Counted from the stretch's first letter, positions 17,951-27,766 are shown. The stretch is DNA of 64,000 nucleotides from Pyrococcus kukulkanii (GCF_041647995.1 NZ_JARRIB010000003.1:186001-250000), one strand, 5' to 3'. Made by a program: numbers and translations. The notes: generated by a model not told the origin, from the sequence alone.

Positions 17951-18390
17951 ATTTATTTCTTAAAAATTTATTAACTATAAAGTTCTTAAAAAGTAAGATT
18001 TGCTACAATCTCTTGATAATTGTAAGGGAGTTTATTGAAAGCTTGGGAAAAGACATGCACTGACCCATTGGGTAAAGGTAAGGGCTTTCTTGAATATGCT
18101 CTGGGGTTAAGCTGACAGAGCTTGGCGGGAAGGTAAAAACAGCTATAGAGGGTGCAAAACTTCAGAAGGCATAAAGGCTAAGTTTCTCTACTCTTTAACG
18201 TGCTAAAGGTTATCCACCAACAGAATATGGAAGGAGAAGAGTGAGGTCATTAGCGTTAGAGTCCATAGCTTGGAATGAAACCTCCCCAAGTAGGGACTAT
18301 AAAGTTAAGGGGATTGATTTGGGGGAGAAGAAATTAAGAGAGCCTCAACGGTGCTGAGAGTCCTTGGCTTCCTGAGAAGCTTGGGGCTTA
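17951..18390. other. gap with decayed coding sequence downstream of the mal operon
   Basis: No intact gene is seen in these 440 bases. Fragments of frames that read like protein occur on the plus strand in different phases. The longest runs from 18199 to 18357 and is listed separately. Nothing else recognisable. Confidence 0.5.
18199..18357 (+). pseudogene. possible transposase (TnpB-like) C-terminal remnant
   Basis: A frame without a start reads RAKGYPPTEYGRRRVRSL...WNETSPSRDYKVKGIDLGEKKLREPQRC and then stops at 18357. The pattern ET-P-, YKVKG and a final EAP/EPQ-like end resembles the variable C-terminal tails of IS200/IS605 TnpB proteins of Thermococcales. The catalytic core and zinc ribbon are absent, so the call rests on weak tail similarity. 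If right, it is insertion-sequence debris beside the mal operon. Confidence 0.25.
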
Positions 18391-19509
18391 TTAGAACACC
18401 GCTTCTCCGTTTTCTTTCTTGAAGATATGAGCTCTCTTCATATCGAAAACTACGTCAATTTCTTGGCCTTCTTTCACTTTTGATTCACCTGTAAACTTTG
18501 CCTGGAATGTTATTTCTCCTATTCTTAGGTGGACTACCTTCTCCCCTCCGAGGTTTTCCACTATGTCCACCTTGGCTCTTGCCATGTTTTCACCAGGGAT
18601 TTTTATTTGAGCAAACATTGCATCATAGATGTCCTCTGCTCTTATTCCAAATATCACGTCTTTTCCTATCATGTTGGCTTCTTGGAGTACCTCAAGTTGA
18701 TCCGGAAGTAGCTTGAGCTTGAATTTTCCGAAGTCTATGAAACCGTCTTCTCTCACAGTTCCTTCTGTGAAGTTCATTGGTGGTGTTCCTATGAATCCGG
18801 CTACGAATGTGTTTTTTGGTTTTTCGTAGACTTCTTCTGGGGTCCCAACTTGTTGGAGAACGCCCTTGTTCATTACTGCAATTCTATCTCCCATGGTCAT
18901 TGCCTCAACCTGGTCGTGGGTCACGTAGATTGTCGTGACTCCTAGTTGTCTTTGTAGTTTCTTTAATTCAGCCCTCATTTTTACTCTTAATTTTGCGTCA
19001 AGGTTGCTTAAGGGTTCGTCCATTAGGAAGACTTTTGGTTTCCTGACTATTGCCCTCCCCAAGGCTACCCTCTGCCTCTGCCCGCCTGATAATTCCCTTG
19101 GTTTTCTCTTCAGTAGTTCAGTAAGCCCCAGCATTTCAGCAACTTCTTTAACCCTCCTGTCAATTTCTTGCTTGGGCAGTTTCCTGAGCTTGAGGGGGAA
19201 TGCTATGTTGTCATAAACGGTCATGTGGGGGTATAATGCATAGGATTGAAAGACCATGGCTACGTCCCTTTCTTTAGGGGGGATGAATACGCCCTTTTCA
19301 GCGTCAGCCACGACTTTATCTCCAATTATAATCCTGCCTTTTGAGGGCTCTTCAAGCCCAGCAATCATCCTCAAAGTCGTAGTCTTACCACAACCCGACG
19401 GGCCTAAAAGTACTAGGAACTCACCATCCCTAACCTCTAGGGTTAAATCCTTAACCGCAGCAAACCCCCCGAAGATCTTCCAAACATTAACTAACTTGAC
19501 TTCAGCCAA
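18391..19509 (-). CDS. malK: trehalose/maltose ABC transporter ATPase MalK
   Basis: ATP-binding subunit of the MalEFGK sugar importer. 372 aa, the length of the T. litoralis/Pyrococcus MalK. Walker A GPSGCGKT lies at residues 36-43, the Q-loop VFQSYAL follows, the signature LSGGQRQR is near 139-146, and Walker B is [14 protein letters not shown]. The C-terminal about 130 residues form the regulatory OB-like (MOI/TOBE) domain with IRAEDIYDA. It is the last gene of the mal operon and directly follows trmB. A separate TATA for malK is not obvious. Confidence 0.95.
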   Translation of the reverse strand: MAEVKLVNVWKIFGGFAAVKDLTLEVRDGEFLVLLGPSGCGKTTTLRMIAGLEEPSKGRIIIGDKVVADAEKGVFIPPKERDVAMVFQSYALYPHMTVYDNIAFPLKLRKLPKQEIDRRVKEVAEMLGLTELLKRKPRELSGGQRQRVALGRAIVRKPKVFLMDEPLSNLDAKLRVKMRAELKKLQRQLGVTTIYVTHDQVEAMTMGDRIAVMNKGVLQQVGTPEEVYEKPKNTFVAGFIGTPPMNFTEGTVREDGFIDFGKFKLKLLPDQLEVLQEANMIGKDVIFGIRAEDIYDAMFAQIKIPGENMARAKVDIVENLGGEKVVHLRIGEITFQAKFTGESKVKEGQEIDVVFDMKRAHIFKKENGEAVF

Positions 19510-20541
19510 CTAAGCCCCCTCCGTTAATGTCAATCTTATATCAGTGCTCTCATAATCCTCAATAACTGCAAACATGCCTCCAATTTTCACAACTCCTTCT
19601 TCTGTTTCAATGTGAATATTGTTTACAGCTGAATCAAAGGATAGCGTATAACCGACGACTCTTCCCAAAATCTCTTTGTTTTCTCTTGTTTTTATTGATC
19701 TACCTATGACTCTAGCAAATATGTTGTACGTTTTTAGATGCCTCCTTACAAAATCTGCAGCATGGAACATCGCGAAGAATTTTACCTCATGAGGATTCGC
19801 TATGTTTTCCATCGTTAATTCGGACTCTTTGAATATCTCTATTATCAGAGAATACTGGGAAAATATTATTTCCGGATAAGTAGCCTTAAAACTAGGTGGC
19901 TTTTTTGGTCTGAACGAGACATTTTGAATAGCAACAACTTCTTTACCATCTGCCATCCCTATTAGGTGATTAAGCTTTGAAAATCTTCTTATAAATAAGT
20001 TTCCCACTTTCTCAACTTTGAGATCTTGTGGGAGTTTATCGATATACAAAGAAACTGTAGTGCCTCTCTTTAGCACATCTATTATATCATCAATTATATG
20101 TTTTAAAAACTCACTTGGGGTTACTATTATTACTTCATTTTTAGCTGATCTTAAGGTTTCTCTAACCATTTCAAGACCTTCCTCTAAGTCTTTACTCCTC
20201 CATATTGCTGGTCTTTGGTTCTCTTTTCTAATGTCTTTAATAGCTCCTTCTAACTCTTCCATTACCTTTTCTAACTCCTTTTTGAATCTGAAGAACGCTA
20301 TTCTAGGAGAATAAGCGGCATAAACTTTGGGATTTCCATCTATCTCACTTACGAATCCCCTTAATTTTAAGGAAGATATAGTGTCGTACACTCTATTGTA
20401 AGGTATACCACTAAGAGTTGAGATCTCCTTAGCGGTACTTGGCCCATTGACGAGTAAAGTCCAATACGTAAGGATTTCATACTTAGTGAAACCCATTTCA
20501 CTTAGGGCATATAATATCTTGGGGGGGATGTCTAGTCCCAT
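19510..20541 (-). CDS. trmB: sugar-responsive transcriptional regulator TrmB
   Basis: TrmB represses the trehalose/maltose operon in the absence of sugar. The 343-aa protein has an N-terminal winged HTH (residues about 8-75: [36 protein letters not shown]), a coiled dimerisation linker, and a C-terminal sugar-binding region. Length and position between treT and malK match the mal-I operon of T. litoralis and P. furiosus. The start overlaps treT by 10 bp, and GGAGGTGA precedes the ATG. Autoregulation as part of its own operon is expected from the family. Confidence 0.92.
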   Translation of the reverse strand: MGLDIPPKILYALSEMGFTKYEILTYWTLLVNGPSTAKEISTLSGIPYNRVYDTISSLKLRGFVSEIDGNPKVYAAYSPRIAFFRFKKELEKVMEELEGAIKDIRKENQRPAIWRSKDLEEGLEMVRETLRSAKNEVIIVTPSEFLKHIIDDIIDVLKRGTTVSLYIDKLPQDLKVEKVGNLFIRRFSKLNHLIGMADGKEVVAIQNVSFRPKKPPSFKATYPEIIFSQYSLIIEIFKESELTMENIANPHEVKFFAMFHAADFVRRHLKTYNIFARVIGRSIKTRENKEILGRVVGYTLSFDSAVNNIHIETEEGVVKIGGMFAVIEDYESTDIRLTLTEGA

Positions 20542-21782
20542 CTCTTCACCTCCTTAAATAGTTTAAGATACTTCTCTAAGTGCTTTGTTATTATAAAGTG
20601 TTCTTTTACTCGTTCTTTAGCCTTAATCCCCATCCTTTTTGCAATTTCTGGGTGTTTTAAGAGGTAAATTACTTTTTCAGCAGCTTCTTTTACATTATTT
20701 ACAAGAAAACCTGTCTCTCCATCGATTATTTGTAATTTTATTCCTCCCACTCCTCTCCCAATAACTGGTTTTCTTTTCCACATGGCCTCGGTGACACTTA
20801 GCCCGAATCCTTCTCTAGTCGAAAGCTGGAGTATGACATCACTAGCCCTTTGAAAAGCATTAACTTCCCTTGCATGAACTCCTATTAGATTAGTAAGTAC
20901 CTTTACATTATAATCTTCCCCGATTTTTCTGAGTACCCTCTCATAGTAAATCCATCCTTCTGGATCATCATGAGCCATGACACTAACTAAAAGTAACTGA
21001 ACATCTGGGAACTTTTTCTTTACTTCCCTATATACATCAATCACATCAAATATTCCTTTCCATGGATCAAATCTTGAAACTTGGGTAAGTATTGGTCTAT
21101 CAGGATCAACATCAAACTTGTTTAGGATTTTAAGTATTTCTGTATCGCTTAGTTCAATGTTTTTCTCACTAAGAGGATCAATCGAAGGAGGCATTATTAC
21201 CACTCTGTCTCTTTCTAAGTCATTCTGGACATACTCTCTCATATGGAATATGTAATAATCATACTTCTTAACGAACCTACTCAAGAAACTCCAGTACTCT
21301 GTATTGGGATCACTCAAGTCTATATGACATCTCCAAATCCACGTCTTTCTTCTTCTATAGAAATCTATTAGAGCCGCAGGTTGAGGGTCATGAACTATTA
21401 CATAGTCATATTCGCTAATATCAAGACTTTCAGCATTGTACTTATTAGTTCTGAGGTAAAGGTCTATCATCTCTTTTGTTAATTTAATATTCTTATTTCC
21501 TTGGAGAGCATTATGCATGCTTTTTGTTACACTAAAAAAGGTATCATTCCCCTCTATCACGAACCATCTAGTGTCTAGGCCAAGGCTTCTCATTAAGGGA
21601 ACTAAATTGTGGAGTATTTCTGCAACCCCTCCACCAAAGGATGTCGAGTTTACATGTGCTATACTTTTCTCTAAGAGTTCTTCCCCTAACGCCCTGATTT
21701 TCAGGATGTTTTCTTCACCAACAATTTCTTTGTAGTCTTCAATTTTCTTGCCCTCTCCATAAAATCTTTTCACTTCATACAT
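20532..21782 (-). CDS. treT: trehalose glycosyltransferring synthase TreT (GT4)
   Basis: TreT reversibly joins NDP-glucose and glucose to trehalose, here linking imported trehalose to glucose metabolism. The start is set at 21782, after the RBS gaggggat, because malG ends at 21799; this gives 416 aa, close to the known ~415. The N-terminal half has [16 protein letters not shown], the middle [12 protein letters not shown] and IDLSDPN, and the C-terminal nucleotide-binding half holds [10 protein letters not shown] and the GT4 E-x7-E motif [13 protein letters not shown]. It is the fourth gene of the malEFG-treT-trmB-malK operon. Confidence 0.95.
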   Translation of the reverse strand: MYEVKRFYGEGKKIEDYKEIVGEENILKIRALGEELLEKSIAHVNSTSFGGGVAEILHNLVPLMRSLGLDTRWFVIEGNDTFFSVTKSMHNALQGNKNIKLTKEMIDLYLRTNKYNAESLDISEYDYVIVHDPQPAALIDFYRRRKTWIWRCHIDLSDPNTEYWSFLSRFVKKYDYYIFHMREYVQNDLERDRVVIMPPSIDPLSEKNIELSDTEILKILNKFDVDPDRPILTQVSRFDPWKGIFDVIDVYREVKKKFPDVQLLLVSVMAHDDPEGWIYYERVLRKIGEDYNVKVLTNLIGVHAREVNAFQRASDVILQLSTREGFGLSVTEAMWKRKPVIGRGVGGIKLQIIDGETGFLVNNVKEAAEKVIYLLKHPEIAKRMGIKAKERVKEHFIITKHLEKYLKLFKEVKRWD

Positions 21783-21798
21783 TTTTAACATCCCCTCT

Positions 21799-22647
21799 CT
21801 ATTTCTCTGTGGACCATCCAACCATACCAGCAATGTAATACTTCTGGAAGATTGCATAAACTACTAATGGAACGGCCATTACTATAATTGAAGCAGCAGT
21901 AAGAATCCCCCAGTCAACAAAGTACTGACCTCTTAGGAGAGGCAATCTCTGGGTTGCTACGTATTTATTTGGATCTTGGAGGAATACCAGAGCTAAGAAG
22001 AAGTCGCTCCAGACCCAGGTAAACTGAAGTATTGCAGCTGAGACTATTCCTGGGACTGCAATTGGGAGAACTATTTTATAGAACACTTGAAAGTCAGTTG
22101 CTCCATCTATCTTTGCAGCTTCTTCAACGTCCTTAGGTAACATCGAAAAGTAATTTCTCATAAAGAATATTATCCAGGCCAAACCCCAGGCAGAGTGAAC
22201 TAAGATTAGGCCCGTAAAGGTATTTAGTAATTTAAGGTCTCTTAAAAGGAAATATAAGGGAACTACAGTCATCTGTTGCGGAAGGGCCATTAAGAAAACT
22301 ATAAATGCAAATAGATAATTCTTTATTGGAAAACTATATCTGCTAAAGGCGTAGGCTGCTAAAGATGCTGTAAAGATGGGGATTACTGTAGAAGGAATTG
22401 CTACAATCAGGGAATTCTTTAAGCCAGTGCTTATTGGAAACATTGGATGGTAGAAAGCTTTCATGTAATTTTCTAGTGTTATTGTCAAAGGATGAATGTG
22501 CCACCAGCCAGATACGATTTCTTTATAGGGCCTAATTGATGCCATAAAAACTCCTATAAACGGGAGTAACCAGATCACAGCTACTGTCCAAGCTATTAAA
22601 TTTGATAGTAAGTAAGATTTAATTTTATATTTTGGAGGAACTTTCAT
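21799..22647 (-). CDS. malG: trehalose/maltose ABC transporter permease MalG
   Basis: Inner permease subunit of the sugar importer, 282 aa with six predicted membrane helices. The conserved EAA loop reads EEAAKIDGATDFQVFYKIVLPIAVPG, the contact site for MalK. It overlaps malF by 4 bp (ATGA-type junction) and precedes treT by 16 nt, so all are translated from one transcript. Family assignment is unambiguous; the trehalose/maltose specificity is inferred from the operon content. Confidence 0.93.
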   Translation of the reverse strand: MKVPPKYKIKSYLLSNLIAWTVAVIWLLPFIGVFMASIRPYKEIVSGWWHIHPLTITLENYMKAFYHPMFPISTGLKNSLIVAIPSTVIPIFTASLAAYAFSRYSFPIKNYLFAFIVFLMALPQQMTVVPLYFLLRDLKLLNTFTGLILVHSAWGLAWIIFFMRNYFSMLPKDVEEAAKIDGATDFQVFYKIVLPIAVPGIVSAAILQFTWVWSDFFLALVFLQDPNKYVATQRLPLLRGQYFVDWGILTAASIIVMAVPLVVYAIFQKYYIAGMVGWSTEK

Positions 22648-23528
22648 AAGCTCCCCCTCCTCTTAATGAGCCATGTTGCTGGAATTATAGTCAACAGGGT
22701 TAGCAAAACCGCTACTACTGCAGCATAATTGTAATTTAGGGCCCTAGCAAAATAATCCCACATCTGAAGTGCTAATACCATCGAAGCTCCTCCTGGTCCT
22801 CCTCCTGTGGCTACATACACAATGTCAAATATTTTCAAGTCCCACAACAGAGTCATCGCAACTACGACGACTGTTATTGGTTTTAGTAGTGGCCAAGTAA
22901 CATATCTGAATATTTGGAATTTTGTTGCTCCATCTATTAAGGCCGCCTCATAGTAGTCTCTGGGAATCGAAGCTAGCCCAGCAGAATACATGAGCATGCT
23001 AAAACCTGTCCAAATCCAGATAGAGCCCAAAATAACTGCAAAGAGTGCAGTTTGGGGATAAGCTGTCCAAGTTATCTCTAAACTTTTAATTCCCAATTTC
23101 CCAAATATTGTAGGTATAATCCCCGCTCCCCTTTCGAAGAGGAATCTAATAATAAGTCCTCCAACTACCATGGGGATCACCATGCCAAGGAAAATTATTG
23201 ACTTTATAATTGAACTCCCGAAAACTTCCTTTTTTCTTAATAATGTTGCTAAACCAAGACCTAAGAAAACCGTGGTTGGCAAATGAATAGCTATCCAAAT
23301 TGCATTGTGAATTAATGCTCCCCATGGAGGGGAATCTTTTGGAAACCTATCAAGGTTTACTATATCTTTGCTTAATAGCACTTCTTTGTAGTTTTCTAAT
23401 CCTACAAACTTTCCATCTAAGAAGAAACTTAAGTAAATCGTTTTAAATACAGGATATATAACAAAGGGAATCAGAAACAATATAGCGGGCAAAAGAAAAA
23501 ATAAAGGAGTTAAATTATGCCTAGGCAT
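22644..23528 (-). CDS. malF: trehalose/maltose ABC transporter permease MalF
   Basis: The second permease subunit, 294 aa with six helices. The EAA loop reads YEAALIDGATKFQIFRYVTWPLLKP. Archaeal MalF lacks the large periplasmic P2 domain of the E. coli protein, and the short length here agrees. It begins 13 nt after malE ends and overlaps malG by 4 bp. It pairs with MalG to form the translocation path. Confidence 0.93.
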   Translation of the reverse strand: MPRHNLTPLFFLLPAILFLIPFVIYPVFKTIYLSFFLDGKFVGLENYKEVLLSKDIVNLDRFPKDSPPWGALIHNAIWIAIHLPTTVFLGLGLATLLRKKEVFGSSIIKSIIFLGMVIPMVVGGLIIRFLFERGAGIIPTIFGKLGIKSLEITWTAYPQTALFAVILGSIWIWTGFSMLMYSAGLASIPRDYYEAALIDGATKFQIFRYVTWPLLKPITVVVVAMTLLWDLKIFDIVYVATGGGPGGASMVLALQMWDYFARALNYNYAAVVAVLLTLLTIIPATWLIKRRGSL

Positions 23529-23541
23529 TACTTATCCCCCA

Positions 23542-24819
23542 TTACTTTTTAGGGAATTTCTCATCCAATGTCTTCAACACTTCATCCAATCTATCTGGCT
23601 GAACCCATAGGAGCTTTAACTGATCCCAGAATACTTTCTGCCACTCTCCTCCAACACTGTCATCAAGGTCTGGTGCGGACTCTACCTCTGACACTATTTT
23701 TGCTACTTCTTTCATAGGTTCCCAATAATCCTCTATTGAGACATTCCTCCATGTTGCTAACTTACCAGACTTAGTTCCGACGTGAATTCTTTGGCCCTTT
23801 GTTGCCAAGAATTTAGCTAATTCTAAGGCCTCTTTGGGATGCTTAGTGTACTTAGGAACCATGAAATAATCGGGAGCTATGACCATTGCCTTAACCCCAG
23901 GAAGAGATATGAGACCAAGATCATTTGGATCTTCAACCATTCCCGTAATCCATGTTCCCATAAAGTACAACGCATAATCTCCCTTCCACCAAAGATCAAT
24001 CGCAGACGTCCATTCTATTGGTTCACTAAAGTACCCAGCTTTCAATAGTGGAACTAACCTTTTCTCAAAGATATTTCTGACCTGGGGATCCTCCCATCTA
24101 ACTTCTCCTTTGATAAGCTTGAGCTGGAGATCCCTGCCCCCAAATGTTAAAATGAAGTGTTCTACAACGTCAGAAAGGGGCCATCCAACACTATCTCCAC
24201 TTACAATTGGAGCTTTAATCCCTGGTATTTTCTGTATCTTCGCCAATAATTCAACAAATTCATCCCAAGTTTTTGGGGGCTCTAGACCGTGCTCCTTGAA
24301 GAAGGATTTCCTATACCAAAAGCCAGGCTTAGCTGCAGCCGTGAAAGGAGCTCCATAGATCTTACCATCTACTGTTACTGGATCGAGAATTCCAGGGATG
24401 TACTCATCTGGATTTATTACTGAACTAAGATCCAAAAGGTGACCTTTCTTGCCCATCTCTGCAATGAACCATCCCCACATTGCTATTACATCTGCGGGAG
24501 TGTCTCCTGACTCAAACTGTAGTGGTAGAATTGTTGCTAAATCTTCAGCCCTATATGTCTTATACTCGACCTTTATATTTGGATGCTCCCTTTCAAAGGC
24601 TTTTATTACCTCCATGAATGCATCAAGCTCAGCTCCTGACCATGGTCCTATGACTTTTAGAACTATTTGTTGCTGTGTTTCAGTTTTAGTTACAGTTTCT
24701 TTTTCAGTAACTGTCTTAGTTACTGGAGTTTGAGTTTGGGTAGTACCTCCAATGCACCCACTACCAAGAACACCCATCAAGATAACCCCCAGCAGGGCCA
24801 AGGTTAGGAACCTCTTCAT
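23542..24819 (-). CDS. malE: trehalose/maltose-binding lipoprotein MalE (TMBP)
   Basis: Extracellular solute-binding protein of the importer, 425 aa. The signal sequence is basic (MKRF), hydrophobic (LTLALLGVILMGV) and has a lipobox-like LGSGC with Cys22, so it is probably lipid-anchored. A Thr/Glu-rich linker (TQTQTPVTKTVTEKE) separates the anchor from the binding domain, as usual in Thermococcales. Family 1 binding-protein features include VIAMWGWFIAEM and YALYFMGTWITG. It is the first gene of the operon, with a TATA box about 50 nt upstream. Confidence 0.94.
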   Translation of the reverse strand: MKRFLTLALLGVILMGVLGSGCIGGTTQTQTPVTKTVTEKETVTKTETQQQIVLKVIGPWSGAELDAFMEVIKAFEREHPNIKVEYKTYRAEDLATILPLQFESGDTPADVIAMWGWFIAEMGKKGHLLDLSSVINPDEYIPGILDPVTVDGKIYGAPFTAAAKPGFWYRKSFFKEHGLEPPKTWDEFVELLAKIQKIPGIKAPIVSGDSVGWPLSDVVEHFILTFGGRDLQLKLIKGEVRWEDPQVRNIFEKRLVPLLKAGYFSEPIEWTSAIDLWWKGDYALYFMGTWITGMVEDPNDLGLISLPGVKAMVIAPDYFMVPKYTKHPKEALELAKFLATKGQRIHVGTKSGKLATWRNVSIEDYWEPMKEVAKIVSEVESAPDLDDSVGGEWQKVFWDQLKLLWVQPDRLDEVLKTLDEKFPKK

Positions 24820-24863
24820 ATCGCATCACCCTATTCTCGTTCTCATTTTTGATGTACTTTTGG

Positions 24864-24873
24864 TATATATAAT
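24864..24873 (-). promoter_or_regulatory. TATA box of the mal/tre operon
   Basis: On the minus strand ttatatatac lies about 50 nt before the malE ATG, predicting a start near 24840. TrmB would be expected to bind over or beside it, but I could not recognise its operator with confidence. Confidence 0.6.
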
Positions 24874-24884
24874 TTTCTGAACAT

Positions 24885-25414
24885 AAGATAACACTTAGGG
24901 GAAATTTCAGATCTAAGACTCCAAGATATGTTAAAAATTTTGAATTGTCCTAAGATTCCTAAAAATATTTTTAAATTAATGAAACTGAAATTTCGTTGAT
25001 ATACTAAAAGTAAACAAAAAATTCAACCTAACACCCTCTCGTGCTCCCTCTTTATGCACCTGTGAGCAACGGCAGAAGCCTTTATTAGTCTCATTGTGTG
25101 TCATTGCATTGGTGAGCTCGGGTTTCCGTCAACGGTAGTGCTGTGACCGGTAACGGGGGTTGAGTTTCTGCCGTGAATGCTTAGAATCGCCGTGATGACC
25201 CCACACTACAACGATGCAGTATGAGGGAACGGCACTTCATAGGCGTGCTCAAGTAGGTATCTCATAACTTCATTGGCATCTCTTTCAGGTTTTGGCAAGG
25301 TTCCAATAAGTGCTATTTCCCTGTACATAGTATCTCCCGAATGTCATCGTCCCTTAACTGTCAATCGGCATTATCCTAACCATTTGATCACCAGGTAACA
25401 CTCTGCTAGAAAGT
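24885..25414. other. gap upstream of mal operon, partly decayed coding sequence
   Basis: About 530 bases without an intact gene. The part nearest malE is AT-rich. From about 25021 to 25330 the composition shifts to GC-rich, and minus-strand frames read like protein fragments in two phases, including the 40-codon frame listed separately. This looks like a degraded gene or insertion sequence. Confidence 0.45.
25206..25328 (-). pseudogene. short decayed reading frame (40 aa), family unknown
   Basis: The frame runs from ATG 25328 to TAG 25208-25206 and reads MYREIALIGTLPKPERDANE...HAYEVPFPHTASL. It has sensible composition. Downstream on the same strand the same style of sequence continues past the stop (ITAILSIHGRNSTPVTGHS), suggesting a longer gene broken by stops. 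I do not recognise the family. It could also be a short real peptide. Confidence 0.3.
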
Positions 25415-25864
25415 TTAAGAGGCTTTGACGTATCCAAGTAGGAGGTATTGAATTAACTTAGAAAGATCCATCATAACAAGGAATATCAAGAGGAGAACGG
25501 CAGTAGCGGTCCAGAATGATGAGTTCTTTATGAAACCCAAAAGAAAATATAGGAGAAAGGCCACTGTTAAGGTTAAAATTAAATGAAAAGCTTCTTCGCT
25601 CTTTTTGCCCCGAATTAGCTTCCATAATCCCTTTGCATCCTTAACCCAATATACTTCTCCAACGTACTTGCAGTCCTCTGAAAGTATTATCCTACCCTCA
25701 CACTTAACGAGGCAAAATTCCCTTCTAAACTCCATGAAAGGCTCAATCTTAAGTTCAACTTCGTACTCTGAGTTCCCCAAAATAACATAAGATCCTCTAA
25801 TTAACTCCTTGCACGGCTCATCTATCTCTAACACCTTTACTAGGTACTTCCCCCTAAATAGCAT
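25415..25864 (-). CDS. membrane protein of unknown function, downstream of the AEP-like gene
   Basis: About 149-152 aa depending on the start (ATG 25864 or 25873); it overlaps the end of the AEP-like gene by about 11 bp. The N-terminal 90 residues are soluble and beta-rich, with Cys residues (DEPCKELIRG, FCLVKCEGRIILSEDCKYV). Two transmembrane helices follow (HLILTLTVAFLLYFLLGFI and TATAVLLLIFLVMM). No family is recognised. The overlap implies translational coupling with the AEP-like protein, so the two may work together at the membrane. Confidence 0.6.
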   Translation of the reverse strand: MLFRGKYLVKVLEIDEPCKELIRGSYVILGNSEYEVELKIEPFMEFRREFCLVKCEGRIILSEDCKYVGEVYWVKDAKGLWKLIRGKKSEEAFHLILTLTVAFLLYFLLGFIKNSSFWTATAVLLLIFLVMMDLSKLIQYLLLGYVKAS

Positions 25865-26606
25865 AAGGGCCACCTTTAACAGGAAATCCTGCCTGCAAGG
25901 TTCCTGGGATTGGAGTTAGGATTGACTTCTCGAGCTTGACTTCCACATTTTCGTGATTTAATTTTGGCAAAACTTCCTTATAGAACGTTTTCATCCACTC
26001 GCCATCCCTTTTCACTATGACATGAAATCCTCCCCTGGTTTCACTTATCCACTTAACAGGAATTGAATAATTGTTCAATTGTTTAATTACGTAGTTAATT
26101 AACTGTGCATCTTTTGAATCAACATCGATTATAAAGTAGGGCTTCCTCCCAGGGGACTTTTGAAGGTTCGAGAGGAATATTCTATTAAACTTCTTCAACC
26201 TCCCAACGTTCTCTTGAAATGCGAGTAAATTAATGAAATCTTGCAGCGTCTTAACTACACCCTTCTTGATGTCCCTGGGAATCACATCAACGTACAGGGC
26301 CATCGCACTTACCGGAATGCATTCCTCAGTTCTGACATCAACGTACGCGCATTCCTGTGGGATCAACCTTAAAACAGCCCTATAAAACCTCTTAAAATTA
26401 AACTCAGCCAGGATTTTATAGTTGAGCAATTCATAGTTTGAGCTCAGCTTTGAAAACCACTTCCTTCTGGTCATCAGGAACAACGTGTATACTTCCCCCT
26501 CTCTTGGCTCCACCAAGACTTCCTTAAAGAATTTCTCCATCAGGTCAAGATCGTATATCATGAAAAACGTTTGGAAAACTACTTTAAACGATTTCTCTAA
26601 GGTCAC
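25854..26606 (-). CDS. stand-alone AEP (primase-fold)-like protein, unknown function
   Basis: A 250-aa protein of unknown function whose C-terminal half carries the motif series of archaeo-eukaryotic primases. Motif I is FIIDVDSKD (Asp161/Asp163), motif II is SETRGGFHVIVK (His195), and the later LTPIPGTLQAGF (residues 230-241) resembles the lPGSlN element around motif III. No zinc ribbon or helicase domain is present. The N-terminal 150 residues are not recognised. It is divergent from the MtnA-like gene with only 12 bp between starts and overlaps a membrane-protein gene downstream. It is not PriS, which has a different motif set and length. Enzymatic activity is inference from motifs. Confidence 0.6.
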   Translation of the reverse strand: MTLEKSFKVVFQTFFMIYDLDLMEKFFKEVLVEPREGEVYTLFLMTRRKWFSKLSSNYELLNYKILAEFNFKRFYRAVLRLIPQECAYVDVRTEECIPVSAMALYVDVIPRDIKKGVVKTLQDFINLLAFQENVGRLKKFNRIFLSNLQKSPGRKPYFIIDVDSKDAQLINYVIKQLNNYSIPVKWISETRGGFHVIVKRDGEWMKTFYKEVLPKLNHENVEVKLEKSILTPIPGTLQAGFPVKGGPYAI

Positions 26607-26618
26607 TCTGGTGAGAGT

Positions 26619-27689
26619 ATGGAGGTTAGGTACAGACCCGAGGATCTAACGAAGCTCCCTAGGAGCGTCGAGTACAAGAACGGTAAAGTTTACATGATAA
26701 ACCAGAGGTTACTTCCCAGGGAATTCAAAGTTGAAGAGTTTAGGACAGTTGAAAGCGTTGCTGAGGCCATAAAGAACATGACCGTCAGGGGAGCCCCAGC
26801 GATAGGTGCGGCGGCAGCTTTCGGATTAGCCCTGTACGCGGAAACCTCTAAGGCAAAAACAAAAGAGGAGTTCCTTGAAGGATTCTACAGGGCTTATGAA
26901 ACGCTTAAGAATACGAGGCCCACAGCTGTGAACCTCTTCTGGGCCTTAAACAGGATTAAAAATATCGTTGAGGAGCACAGGGAGGATTCCCTCGACGAAA
27001 TAAAAAGGCTGATAGTCCAGGAAGCCCAGAAAATAGCGGATGAGGACGTTGAGGCCAACTTAAGGATGGGCCACTATGGGGCTGAAGTCCTCCCTGAAGG
27101 TAACATATTAACCCACTGCAATGCCGGAAGCTTGGCAACTGTCCACTTAGGAACGGTAGGGGCTGTGGTCAGGGTTATGCACAAGGACGGAACGCTAAAG
27201 CTGCTGTGGCTCGATGAAACTAGGCCAGTCCTCCAAGGTGCAAGGCTAAGTGCATGGGAGTACAGCTATGATGGCTTAAGTGTGAAGTTAATAGCCGACA
27301 ATGCAGCCGCATTTGTAATGCAACAGGGCCTTGTCGATGCAATAATCGTTGGAGCTGATAGAATAGTTGCAAATGGAGACTTCGCAAATAAAATAGGAAC
27401 CTACATGCTCGCCGTCCTTGCCAGAGAGCATGGCATTCCCTTTTTCACAGTTGCCCCGATCTCTACCATTGATATGAGCCTGAAGAGCGGGAGGGAGATA
27501 CCAATTGAAGAGAGGTCACCGGAAGAAGTGCTGACATGTGGAGGTTGCAGGATAGCCCCAGATGTTCCGGTTTACAATCCGGCATTTGATGTCACCCCCC
27601 ATAAGTACCTCACGGGGATAATCACTGATAGGGGGGTTGTATGGCCACCTTTTAAGAGGAACTTGAAAAAGTTGTTCTCTTCCCTTTAG
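26619..27689 (+). CDS. mtnA: S-methyl-5-thioribose-1-phosphate isomerase / aIF2B-like (MtnA family)
   Basis: A 356-aa member of the MtnA/eIF2B-alpha superfamily. The N-terminal helical part carries NMTVRGAPAIGAAAAFGLAL; the Rossmann-like half carries THCNAGSLATVHLGT (with the catalytic Cys), LDETRPVLQGARLSAWE, VGADRIVANGDFANKIGTY (with the catalytic Asp) and NPAFDVTP. These features fit methylthioribose-1-phosphate isomerase of the methionine salvage route; the family also includes ribose-1,5-bisphosphate isomerase in archaea, but NCNAGxLAT with this C-terminus favours MtnA. The start follows ggtgagagt. Confidence 0.88.
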   Translation: MEVRYRPEDLTKLPRSVEYKNGKVYMINQRLLPREFKVEEFRTVESVAEAIKNMTVRGAPAIGAAAAFGLALYAETSKAKTKEEFLEGFYRAYETLKNTRPTAVNLFWALNRIKNIVEEHREDSLDEIKRLIVQEAQKIADEDVEANLRMGHYGAEVLPEGNILTHCNAGSLATVHLGTVGAVVRVMHKDGTLKLLWLDETRPVLQGARLSAWEYSYDGLSVKLIADNAAAFVMQQGLVDAIIVGADRIVANGDFANKIGTYMLAVLAREHGIPFFTVAPISTIDMSLKSGREIPIEERSPEEVLTCGGCRIAPDVPVYNPAFDVTPHKYLTGIITDRGVVWPPFKRNLKKLFSSL

Positions 27690-27766
27690 CTTTGAAATTT
27701 TTCCAACAAACAGGGGGTCACTATCCGGAAAATTTTTTAAAATTTGTGTAAGGGAATAGTTACTAG

